Shown: one piece after another, positions 54,678-62,966 of the stretch
How the letters are laid out: each line of letters opens with the position of its first letter
Numbering within the stretch: position 1 is the first letter of the stretch
Assembly (NCBI RefSeq): GCF_014651115.1
Contig: NZ_BMWG01000003.1
Span: 207,685 to 271,684, forward strand
Source of the DNA: Streptomyces inusitatus
Lineage (GTDB): Bacteria; Actinomycetota; Actinomycetes; Streptomycetales; Streptomycetaceae
Direction: 5' to 3'
DNA: 64,000 nucleotides
Program-made: the position numbers and the translations under genes
Notes under the pieces: generated by a model
The model's input: the letters and a program-made list of their open reading frames with translations, nothing else
Told to the model about the DNA's origin: nothing
The model's database searches: none

Positions 54678-56207
54678 TCAGTGCGCGACGACCGGGATCC
54701 TGATCTCGTCCTCGGCCCCGTCGGCGGAGCCCCCGGCCGGGCGGGTGTCCGGCCGGCCGCTGGTGATGAGCGCGAAGGCGATGCCCGCCGAGATCACCAG
54801 GATCCCGACCGCCCACCAGATGGCGGAGGTGAAGCCGTGCACCATGCCCTGAAGCTCAAGCAGCTTCGGGTCCGCCGCGCCGGCGGCCCGGTCGGAGATG
54901 TACGAGGTGGTCGCCGAGGCGGCGATCGTGTTCAGCAGCGCCGTGCCGATCGCGCCGCCGACCTGCTGGGAGGTGTTGACCATCGCGGAGGCGACACCGG
55001 AGTCGGCCGGGTCCACCCCATAGGTGGCCAGCGACATCGCGGGCATGAACGCCGTGCCCATGCCGAGGCCCAGCAGCAGCTGCGCGGGCATGATCAGACC
55101 GGCGTAGGAGCTGTTCAGATCGAGCTGGGTCAGCATCAGCATGCCCGCCGCGGCGGCCAGGAAGCCGGGCGCCATCAGCATCCGGGGCGGCACCCGGGTC
55201 ATCAGCCTGGTGCCGATCTGGGTCGATCCCACGATCATGCCGACGATCATCGGCATAAAGGCGAAACCGGTCTTGACCGGCGAGTACCCCCGGACGATCT
55301 GGAGGTAGAAGGTCAGGAAGAGGAAGAGCCCGAACATCGCGATGACGGCGAGACCCAGCGAGAGATAGACACCGCCGCGATTGCGCTCGGTGAGCACGCG
55401 CAGCGGCAGCAGCGGGGCCTTGACCTTCGCCTCGGTGATGACGAAGGCGGCCAGCAGCACGACGGAGGCGACGAACACGCCCACCGTCAGACCGTCCGTC
55501 CACCCCGAGTGCTCGGCGCGGGTGAAGCCGTAGACCAGCGCCACCAGACCCAGCGTGGACAGGACGACGCCCGGGATGTCGAGCGAGGAGCGGTTGCGGG
55601 CGCTCTCCGGCTCCCGGATGACGAGGTACGCGCCGACGGCCGCGACGATCGCGAAGGGGATGTTGACGTAGAAGGTCCAGCGCCAGTTCAGATACTCGGT
55701 GAGGAAGCCGCCGAGGATCAGGCCGACCGCGCCGCCGCCTCCGGCGATCGCGCCGTAGATGCCGAACGCCTTGGCGCGCTCCTTGGCGTCGGTGAACATC
55801 ACCGCGAGCAGGGAGAGCGCGGCGGGCGCGAGCAGCGCGCCGAACGCGCCCTGAAGGCCGCGCGCCCCCAGCATCATGGCCTCGCCGGTGGCCGCGCCGC
55901 CGAGCGCGGAGGCGGCCGCGAAGCCGATCAGGCCGACGATGAAGGTGCGCCTGCGTCCCCACAGGTCGGCGATGCGGCCGCCGAAGAGCAGCAGACCGCC
56001 GAAGGCCAGGGCGTAGGCGGTGATGACCCACTGCCGGTTTCCGTCGGATATCCCCAGGTCCTGCTGGGCGGTGGGGAGCGCGATGTTCACGATCGTCGCG
56101 TCCAGCACCACCATCAGCTGGGCGAGGGCGATGAAGACCAGCGCCTTCCACCGATTCGGATCGGCGGATCCTGAATCAGGGAGGGAGGTTCCGGATGTTT
56201 TTGGCAT
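54678..56207 (-). CDS. MFS drug exporter, DHA2 (14-TMS) type
   Basis: 509 aa from the ATG at 56207. Motif D1 LDATIVNIALPTAQ, motif A GGRIADLWGRRRTFIVG, motif C GAIAGGGGAVGLILGGFL; about 14 helices. Proton-driven export of a hydrophobic or cationic drug is predicted. The tetR gene lies upstream on the same strand, 188 nt away, so the two are probably regulated together. Confidence 0.93.
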   Translation of the reverse strand: MPKTSGTSLPDSGSADPNRWKALVFIALAQLMVVLDATIVNIALPTAQQDLGISDGNRQWVITAYALAFGGLLLFGGRIADLWGRRRTFIVGLIGFAAASALGGAATGEAMMLGARGLQGAFGALLAPAALSLLAVMFTDAKERAKAFGIYGAIAGGGGAVGLILGGFLTEYLNWRWTFYVNIPFAIVAAVGAYLVIREPESARNRSSLDIPGVVLSTLGLVALVYGFTRAEHSGWTDGLTVGVFVASVVLLAAFVITEAKVKAPLLPLRVLTERNRGGVYLSLGLAVIAMFGLFLFLTFYLQIVRGYSPVKTGFAFMPMIVGMIVGSTQIGTRLMTRVPPRMLMAPGFLAAAAGMLMLTQLDLNSSYAGLIMPAQLLLGLGMGTAFMPAMSLATYGVDPADSGVASAMVNTSQQVGGAIGTALLNTIAASATTSYISDRAAGAADPKLLELQGMVHGFTSAIWWAVGILVISAGIAFALITSGRPDTRPAGGSADGAEDEIRIPVVAH

Positions 56208-56395
56208 GGGAGTAGCCACCTCTTGGTGCGAATCGATCAAAAAGATGTGAAAGCGCGGCACCGCTCGCCGCGTCGCTCACCGGCCCGGTTCAGGTCCGGC
56301 TGAAGTCGTTCAGTTCGGGCTGAGGGCCCGTTTCGGGTTGAAGGCCCGTCTCAGGGTCCGGTTCAGGCCCCGCCCTGGTTCTCTGCCGCTCGGTG

Positions 56396-57103
56396 TCAGT
56401 GGGCCATGGGGGCTCGCAGATCCTCGATGGTGGCCGCCCGGCCGGTCAGCTGTGAGCGGGCGGGGGCCTGGAGACCGTCCAGGAAGATCTCCAGATGGCG
56501 GTGGATGAAATCCCCCATGTCCGGACAGCCGGTGTGCGGCAGCGGCCGGGTGAGCTGGGCGATGGCGACCAGTACGTCCCCGACGGCGACGTCGGTGCGC
56601 ATCCGGCCCGCCGCCTGGGCCCGCTCGATCAGCTCCCGCACGGTGCGCTCCATGCGGGCGCGCCCGGCGTCCAGCTCGGGGCGGCCCACGTCGAAGGCTC
56701 CGGAGAGCACCGGGCAGAGCGCGCCGATGCGCTCGGCGGACGCCGCGTGGACGAAGCGGCGCAGCGCGTCGAAGGGGTCGTCCTCCTCGGCCGCCGCCTC
56801 GTCCGCGCGGTCCGCGATGCGCGAGACCACGGAGAGGACGACCTCGTGGATCAGGGTGGGGCGGTCGGCGAAGTGACGGTAGAGCGTGGCATTGCCGATG
56901 CCCGCGCGCCGGGCGATCTCGTCCAGCGGGACGGCCGAACCGAACTCCACGAACATCTCGCGCGCGGCCGCCACGATCCGCTCCCGGTTCCGCAGGGCGT
57001 CCGCCCTGGGCCTGGGCACGGGGCGCGCGTCCGCGCCGTCGCATCCGGCGGGGGCGCTGCGCGCGCACTCCCCGCCCTGTGTCCCGGTCCCGACGGGCCT
57101 CAT
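56396..57103 (-). CDS. TetR-family repressor
   Basis: 235 aa from the ATG at 57103 (GGAGGGG upstream). A ~35-residue basic N-terminal extension precedes the HTH VPLDEIARRAGIGNATLYRHFADRPTL. The C-terminal domain is of the SbtR/TetR_C type. Upstream lie two near-identical operators (57143-57205). It probably controls its own gene and the downstream exporter, and perhaps the divergent M6 protease. Confidence 0.92.
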   Translation of the reverse strand: MRPVGTGTQGGECARSAPAGCDGADARPVPRPRADALRNRERIVAAAREMFVEFGSAVPLDEIARRAGIGNATLYRHFADRPTLIHEVVLSVVSRIADRADEAAAEEDDPFDALRRFVHAASAERIGALCPVLSGAFDVGRPELDAGRARMERTVRELIERAQAAGRMRTDVAVGDVLVAIAQLTRPLPHTGCPDMGDFIHRHLEIFLDGLQAPARSQLTGRAATIEDLRAPMAH

Positions 57104-57142
57104 CGCTCCGTCCCCTCCCTCTCCACGGCTCTCCCGATCTTC

Positions 57143-57205
57143 AAACGGGGAGCAGTTCCCCGGTTCTCCATGACACGGGTGCAAACGGGGAGCGCCTCCC
57201 CGGTT
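57143..57205. promoter_or_regulatory. Two tandem TetR operators
   Basis: AAACGGGGAGC-N3-TCCCCGGTT at 57143-57165 and again at 57183-57205: the two 23-nt sites match at 20 positions and each is an inverted repeat of CGGGGAG. They start 40 nt upstream of the tetR ATG. Confidence 0.8.
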
Positions 57206-57382
57206 ATTTCCCCTCCGCTCCGTGACCCGCGTCACTCTCACTTGGGCCCTGCCCGTACACCCCCGATACACCCTCGATCCCTCGTACGGCCCACCCCGCG
57301 CGCGCCGTCCGGCCGCCCGTCACAGGCTGATCCACAGAGCGCAGTCAGGGCCGGCCTGCTGTCGAGGACCCGAGGCGGTTGT

Positions 57383-58735
57383 ATGGCCCGCATACGCCAC
57401 CGGATACGCCGGGCCCGCCGCGCGGACGGGTCGGGCCGGGTCAGCGGGGCCAACGGGTCCGGCCGCCGGGCGGCCGGGTCGGGCAGGGGCCGTCGAATAG
57501 GCTTCGCGGCCGTTCTCACCGCGCTGTCGCTCGCGGCCCTGACCACGGCCGGCGGCGGCCCGCCCGCCCCCGTCCCCTCGGCCGGGCCGGTGGCCCTGGC
57601 CGACGCCACCGGGCTCGGGTCCTGTCGTATCCCCGCCGCCCGGGACATCCAGATGTCGGAGGGCATACCGACCCCGCCCGGCTACACCCGCTCCACGGGC
57701 GAGGTCCGCGCCCTCAATCTGATGATCGACTTCTCGGACGCGGAGGGCGAGGGGAAGGCGCTGGACCGGCTGGCCGAGTTCTTCCCGCAGACCTCGGACT
57801 GGTTCAGGACCAGCTCGTACGGCCGTCTCGACTACCGCCCGCACGCGCCGGTCACCGAGTGGCTGCGGATGCCGCTGTCGTTCGAGGAGTACGGGATCGA
57901 GCGCGGCTCACCGTATGAGCCCGGCTATCGCAAACTCGTCGAGGACCTGGTCACGGTCGCCGACTCGAAGGTGGACTTCAGCGCGTACGACCTGGTCAAT
58001 GTGCTCGTCACACCCAACGCCGGGCCCTCGGCCCTGGACACCGTGCTCTCCGTGACCTTCTCGGGCAACGCGGAGGCCCCGATCGCCGACGGCGTCCCGC
58101 TCGCCAACACGTCGTTCGTCTACAGCCGCCAGGACGACGGCTCCGGCTCGTACGCCGAGACCGGGTTCCGGGTGCTGCCGCACGAGAACGGCCATGTCTT
58201 CGGACTGCCCGACCTCTACACCTCCGAGGGCGGGGGCGCGGTCGGCCACTGGGACATCATGTCCGAGGACTGGGGGGCCAACAACGATCTGCTGGGCTGG
58301 CACAAGTGGAAGCTCGGCTGGCTGGACTCGGCCCAGCTCGGCTGCGCGTCCGCCCCCGGCACCGCCGAATACACGCTGACCCCGCTCGCCGCCCCGGGCG
58401 GCGCGAAGATGACGATCGTCCCGCTGACCCCGGACTCCGGATACGCCGTCGAGGTGCGCACCCGCGCGGGCAACGACGAGGCCATCTGCCGGCCGGGGGT
58501 GCTGATCTACCGGGTGCACGGCGATGTGGACACCGGGCAGGGCCCGGTCACGGTCGCCGACAGCGAGCGGGACAGCGGCGGCTGCACCCGCCGTCCCAAT
58601 GTGCACGCGGAACTCTCGGACGCGCCCTACCAGCCCGGTCAGTCCTTCACCGACAAGAAGAACGGAATCAAGATCTCGGTGGTCCGGAAGGAGCGCGGCG
58701 GCGGCTACACGGTCCGGGTCACCCGCCGCTCCTGA
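57383..58735 (+). CDS. Secreted M6-type metalloprotease
   Basis: 450 aa from the ATG at 57383. A long Arg-rich twin-arginine-like N-region precedes the signal helix (GFAAVLTALSLAALTTAGGG), with cleavage near residue 70. The zinc site HENGH in VLPHENGHVFGLPDLYT and the MSEDWGANN segment place it in the M6 immune-inhibitor-A-like group. The C-terminal part has Cys pairs (CASAPG, AICRPG, GGCTRR) and a beta domain. Extracellular protein turnover is predicted. Its last 17 nt overlap the acyl-CoA synthetase gene. Confidence 0.88.
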   Translation: MARIRHRIRRARRADGSGRVSGANGSGRRAAGSGRGRRIGFAAVLTALSLAALTTAGGGPPAPVPSAGPVALADATGLGSCRIPAARDIQMSEGIPTPPGYTRSTGEVRALNLMIDFSDAEGEGKALDRLAEFFPQTSDWFRTSSYGRLDYRPHAPVTEWLRMPLSFEEYGIERGSPYEPGYRKLVEDLVTVADSKVDFSAYDLVNVLVTPNAGPSALDTVLSVTFSGNAEAPIADGVPLANTSFVYSRQDDGSGSYAETGFRVLPHENGHVFGLPDLYTSEGGGAVGHWDIMSEDWGANNDLLGWHKWKLGWLDSAQLGCASAPGTAEYTLTPLAAPGGAKMTIVPLTPDSGYAVEVRTRAGNDEAICRPGVLIYRVHGDVDTGQGPVTVADSERDSGGCTRRPNVHAELSDAPYQPGQSFTDKKNGIKISVVRKERGGGYTVRVTRRS

Positions 58736-60413
58736 GGCCGTCGACCCCGTGCTCCGCGAGGAACGCCTCCCGCAGCTCCCGCTTGAGCGCCTTGCCCGTA
58801 GGGCTCCTCGGCACCTCCCCCAGCGCCACCCGGGCGGGCACCTTGAAGGCGGCCAGCCGGAGCCCCGCGTACCGTCTGAGCGCCTCCCCGGACACCTCCG
58901 CCGCCGCCCCGGCCCGCAGCCGCACCACGGCGACGACCTGCTCCCCCAGCACGGGATCCGGAACCCCGAACACGGCCGCGTCCTCGACCTCCGGGTGCTC
59001 GTGGAGGGCGGACTCGACCTCGGCGCAGTACACGTTCTCGCCGCCCCGGATCACCATGTCGGTGATCCGGTCGACGACGGTGATCCGCCCGCCGTCCCGC
59101 GCCACGGCGAGATCACCGGTCCGGAACCAGCCGTCCCGGAACGCCTCGGCGGTGGCCCGCTCGTCGCGCCAGTAGCCGCGTACGAGCGACTGCCCGCGCA
59201 GCCACAGCTCTCCGACCTCGCCCTCGGGCAGCTCCCGCCCGTCGGGCCCGGCGATCCTCGTCTCGACGGCGGGCGCGGGCCGCCCCACGCAGGCGGGCTC
59301 CTGGCGGCACTCGTCGCCGAAGTTCGCGAGGACGCCTCCGCCGGTCTCGGTGAGGCCGTAGCCGTTGCGGGGCTCGATCCGCCGCCCGTGGCGGGCGGTG
59401 AGCCGCGCCACGAGGTCGCCGGGGGCCGGGGCCCCGCCGGTGGCGAGATGGGTGAGCGTGGTCAGCGGGGAGCCGTGGCGCTCGGCGGCGGCCAGCAGCC
59501 CGAGCGCGGTGGCGGGCACCCCCGCGTAGTGGGTGACGCCGTGTTCGGCGATGAGCGCGAGGGCGCGTTCGGCGTCCCACTTCCGCAGCAGTACGAGGGT
59601 GCCGCCGACGGCCATCGCCGAGCAGAGCGCGGTGAACGCGGCGACATGGAAGAAGGGGTACGTCATCAGCGTCACGGGGGCGGGCCCCATCCCCGGGAGC
59701 GTTCCGCGCGCGAGGGCGGCGGCGGCCGCGTGGTAGCGGGGGTGGGTGGCGGCCCCGGCCATGGCGAGCTGGGTGGCGACGGCTCCCTTGGGCCGCCCGG
59801 TGGTGCCGGAGGTGTAGACGATGGTGGCGTCGTCCTCGGGCCGGATCTCGACGGCGGGCGGCGCGCCGTACGGGTCGGGGGCCTCGAAGTCCTCGTACCA
59901 CTCGACCCCTGTGCCCCAGCCGTCCCGCCCGTCCTGCTCACCATCGAAGACCACGGCCCGCGCCCCGCTCCCGCGCCGCCAGCCGTCGACCGCCGAGAGC
60001 CGCTCCCCGTCCACCAGCAGCACGGCGGGGGCGCAGTCGTCGAGGGCGTACGTCAATTCCGCCTCGGTCCACCAGGCGTTGAGCGGTACGGCGATCAGCC
60101 CGGCCAGCTGCGCTCCCCAGAAGGCGATCTGCCACTCGGGGTGATTCCGCATCGCGATCCCGGCCCGGTCGCCGGGCCGCAGTCCGTACACCTCGGCGAA
60201 CCGCCGGGCCAGCGCGCAGGCGGCGGCGAAGAACTCGCGGTAGGTGTAGGAGGCGCTCTCCCCGATGAGGAAGACCCGGTCCCCGAAGGCCCAGACGGGC
60301 TCCACGAACTCGACCAGCGTGCGGGGCCCGTCGGCGTACCGCGGGCTCCCGTCCTCGCCCCGCACCACGGCGAAGGGCGCCCCGGGCCCTGTGAGCACTC
60401 CGTCCGTCCGCAC
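58719..60413 (-). CDS. Acyl-CoA synthetase / AMP-binding ligase
   Basis: About 564 aa from the GTG at 60413, chosen for the GAGGAG eight nucleotides upstream. ANL-superfamily motifs: IVYTSGTTGRPKGA (P-loop), NGYGLTETGG, FRTGDLAV, DRITDMVIRGGENVYCAEVE and PRSPTGKALKREL with the C-terminal catalytic Lys. It activates a carboxylic acid to the acyl-AMP and then CoA. It could serve general acid catabolism, or supply a starter to the NRPS/PKS at the right edge. Confidence 0.93.
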   Translation of the reverse strand: MRTDGVLTGPGAPFAVVRGEDGSPRYADGPRTLVEFVEPVWAFGDRVFLIGESASYTYREFFAAACALARRFAEVYGLRPGDRAGIAMRNHPEWQIAFWGAQLAGLIAVPLNAWWTEAELTYALDDCAPAVLLVDGERLSAVDGWRRGSGARAVVFDGEQDGRDGWGTGVEWYEDFEAPDPYGAPPAVEIRPEDDATIVYTSGTTGRPKGAVATQLAMAGAATHPRYHAAAAALARGTLPGMGPAPVTLMTYPFFHVAAFTALCSAMAVGGTLVLLRKWDAERALALIAEHGVTHYAGVPATALGLLAAAERHGSPLTTLTHLATGGAPAPGDLVARLTARHGRRIEPRNGYGLTETGGGVLANFGDECRQEPACVGRPAPAVETRIAGPDGRELPEGEVGELWLRGQSLVRGYWRDERATAEAFRDGWFRTGDLAVARDGGRITVVDRITDMVIRGGENVYCAEVESALHEHPEVEDAAVFGVPDPVLGEQVVAVVRLRAGAAAEVSGEALRRYAGLRLAAFKVPARVALGEVPRSPTGKALKRELREAFLAEHGVDGLRSGG

Positions 60414-60735
60414 CCCGGCCACTCCTCGTACCCCGTCCGCCCCAGCTCGACCCGGCGACGCTATGCGGGGGCCTTGGACCCGTCAAGACCGGCCCCTGCA
60501 CATTCACGGCTTCGGCGCATCACGGGATTGCGCGATAAACGCCGAATACCTTACGAAGCCACAATTCACCGCACGCGCGATAACCCGAGTCGAATATTGT
60601 TTCGAGATCGCCGCAACGTCGCATGCTCCTGTGGGAGATGACGCCCCACCTGGGCGGCGGGGCGGGTGCCGCATTCCCCGGCGTCCGCCCCGCCCCCATC
60701 CCCCCACTCGCTCGGCCGAACTCATGGAGCCTTGT
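60414..60735. other. Divergent promoter region, acyl-CoA synthetase / LysR
   Basis: 322 bp without a gene. The middle (60520-60620) is AT-richer (GCGATAAACGCC, CGAATATTGTTTCG) and is the likely promoter and LysR-binding zone. A T-N11-A type box cannot be picked out with confidence. Confidence 0.5.
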
Positions 60736-61734
60736 ATGCCCCCGTCTCGCACACCGGGAAAAGAGAAAGAGAACACGGCGGACCGGGAGGACATCGCGTC
60801 ACTGAACCCGGCCTGGCTCCGCACCTTCATCGAGGTCTACCGGGCGGGTTCCTTCGGCAAGGCGGCCCACCGGCTGCACATCTCGCAGCCCGCCGTCACC
60901 CAGCAGATACGGGGGCTGGAACAGCGCGCCGGGGTAAGGCTCTTCGTCCGTCACGCCACCGGCTCCGAACCCACACCGGCCGCCGATCTGCTCGCGCGCG
61001 ACGCCGAAGGGCCGGTGAACGCCCTCGACTCCGTGCTGAAGCGCCACTTCGGCACCGGCGATCCGCGCCGCCCGCTGCGGCTGGGCGCGCCCAGCGATCT
61101 GATCAGCGACCGGATACTGCCCGCGCTCGCCGACATGCTCATGGACCGGATCCAGCTCCGCACCACCCTCGCCCTCTCCGACACGCTCCTGTCCCAACTG
61201 GTCTCCGGGGAGCTGGACATCGCCGTCGTACGGACCCGTCCCCGGCTGAAGGGCGTCTCCGCCCGGCCGCTGTACGACGAGGAGTGCAGCCTCGTCGCCG
61301 CCCCCGGGATCGCGCGCGCCCTTCCCGGGGACCTCCTGGCCCTGGAGGCCCCGCAAGCCCCGCAGGTCCCGCAGGTCCTGGAGGCTCTGGAGGCTCTGGA
61401 CGGCCACCCGCTCGTCGCCTTCGCCGAGTCCCTCCCGCTCATCGACCACTACTGGTGGTCCGTCTTCCACACCCCTGCCTCCCGGACCCCCGAGGTGGTG
61501 CTGCCCGACCACCGGGCGGTGCTCGCGGCCGTCAGGGCCTCGGTCGGCATCACCGTCGTCCCCGCCCATCTGTGCGCCGACGACATCGCCCGGGGCACTC
61601 TGGTGAACCTCCTCGAACCCGCCGTACCGCCGATCGTCACCACCTATCTGGCCGTCCGGGAGGGGGACATCGCCCACCCCGAGGTGTCCGAGGCCCACAA
61701 GAGGCTGCTCGACCAGGGGCGCACCTGGAGCTGA
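60736..61734 (+). CDS. LysR-family transcriptional regulator
   Basis: 332 aa from the ATG at 60736 (ATGGAG eight bases upstream provides GGAG). HTH WLRTFIEVYRAGSFGKAAHRLHISQPAVTQQIRGLEQRAGVRLF (~residues 27-70), then a periplasmic-binding-like effector domain. An insert of Leu-Ala/Pro-Gln-Val repeats (LALEAPQAPQVPQVLEALEALDG) interrupts the effector domain and is coded by a short tandem repeat. It could regulate the acyl-CoA synthetase or the biosynthetic genes to its right. Confidence 0.92.
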   Translation: MPPSRTPGKEKENTADREDIASLNPAWLRTFIEVYRAGSFGKAAHRLHISQPAVTQQIRGLEQRAGVRLFVRHATGSEPTPAADLLARDAEGPVNALDSVLKRHFGTGDPRRPLRLGAPSDLISDRILPALADMLMDRIQLRTTLALSDTLLSQLVSGELDIAVVRTRPRLKGVSARPLYDEECSLVAAPGIARALPGDLLALEAPQAPQVPQVLEALEALDGHPLVAFAESLPLIDHYWWSVFHTPASRTPEVVLPDHRAVLAAVRASVGITVVPAHLCADDIARGTLVNLLEPAVPPIVTTYLAVREGDIAHPEVSEAHKRLLDQGRTWS

Positions 61735-61774
61735 GACCACCGGGCCCCGGCCCGGCCCCGGGCCCGCCGGGGGC

Positions 61775-62953
61775 TCACCCGGGCCAGCGCAGCGCCGCCT
61801 CCTGCTGCCGCTCCAACTCCTCCTCGCCCGTCAGCCGGAGCCGTTCGTCGCGCAACGCGCACTCCCCGGGGTCCGCCAGCTGCTCCAGCTCGCTGACGGC
61901 GCGGGAAGCGGCGACCATCTCCCGGGTGCGCTCGCGCCGTTCGTCCTCGTACGCCCGGAAGGCGGCGGCGGGATCGCCCGGCGCGGCGGCCAGCCGGCGG
62001 GCGAGGGCCACCGCGTCCTCGACAGCCATCGCGGAGCCCTGCCCCAGGCTGGTCAGCATCGGGTGGGCGGCGTCGCCGAGCAGGGTCACCGGGCCCTCGC
62101 CCCAGCGCTCCAGGAAGGCGCGGTCCCGCGAGGGCACGGCGAGCACGGCCTCCGCCGGGGTGGCACGGATGATCTCCGTCACCTCGTCCGCCCAGCCCGC
62201 GTAGGTGTCGGCGATCTCGTCCCTGCCGCCGTCCCAGCCGTACGAACGGGCGGCCGGCATGTTCTTCGTACCCCACCAGTAGTAGCGGCCGTGCCCGACG
62301 TCGACGAGGCCGAAGCGGCGGCCGGTCCCCCAGTAGTGCCCCACATACCCCGGGCGCAGCGCGGGGTGCTCGAACGGCACGACGGCGAGCCAGCAGATGT
62401 AGCCGCCGTCCCGGGACTCCTCCGGGCCCGCGAGCTGTCCGCGGACGGCCGAGTTGAAGCCGTCCGCCCCGATCACCGCGTCGGCCCTCGCCTCGCTCCC
62501 GTCCTCGAAGCGCAGGGTGACGCCCGCCTCGCCGACCTCGTAGGCGGAGAGCGCCGCCCCGAGCGTCAGCGGCACATCTCCGATCCCCTCCAGCAGCGCT
62601 TCCTGGAGATCGGCGCGCGTGACGCACACGGAGGGCACGCCCAGCCGCTCGGTGACCGCCCGGATCGGGAGGTCGCGGATGACCTCGCCCCGGGTGTCGC
62701 GGATCGAGAAGGTCTCGATGACCTGTCCGCGCTTCTCCAGACCGAGATCGATGTCGAGCGACCGCAGCGCGCTGATCGCGTTGCCCATCACCGACAGCGC
62801 CGAGCCCGCCGCCCGCAGCTCCGTGGCGCGCTCGTAGATCCGTACGCCGACGCCGAGGCGGCGCAGCGCGACGGCGGCGGTCAGTCCGCCGATGCCCGCT
62901 CCCACGACGGCGACCTCTGTCCGCCGAACCGAATTCGCCCTGCCGCTCGCCAT
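61775..62953 (-). CDS. FAD-dependent monooxygenase (class A hydroxylase-like)
   Basis: 392 aa from the ATG at 62953, 13 nt after the stop of the thioesterase gene, so cotranscribed. FAD fingerprints: VAVVGAGIGGLTAAVALRRLG near residue 14, DAVIGADGFNSAVR and VTLLGDAAHPMLTSLGQG (GD motif). NADPH-dependent hydroxylation or epoxidation of an aromatic or polyene-like substrate is predicted. As it directly follows the terminal megasynthase gene, it is a likely tailoring enzyme. Confidence 0.93.
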   Translation of the reverse strand: MASGRANSVRRTEVAVVGAGIGGLTAAVALRRLGVGVRIYERATELRAAGSALSVMGNAISALRSLDIDLGLEKRGQVIETFSIRDTRGEVIRDLPIRAVTERLGVPSVCVTRADLQEALLEGIGDVPLTLGAALSAYEVGEAGVTLRFEDGSEARADAVIGADGFNSAVRGQLAGPEESRDGGYICWLAVVPFEHPALRPGYVGHYWGTGRRFGLVDVGHGRYYWWGTKNMPAARSYGWDGGRDEIADTYAGWADEVTEIIRATPAEAVLAVPSRDRAFLERWGEGPVTLLGDAAHPMLTSLGQGSAMAVEDAVALARRLAAAPGDPAAAFRAYEDERRERTREMVAASRAVSELEQLADPGECALRDERLRLTGEEELERQQEAALRWPG

Positions 62954-62966
62954 GCCGTCAGCTCCG

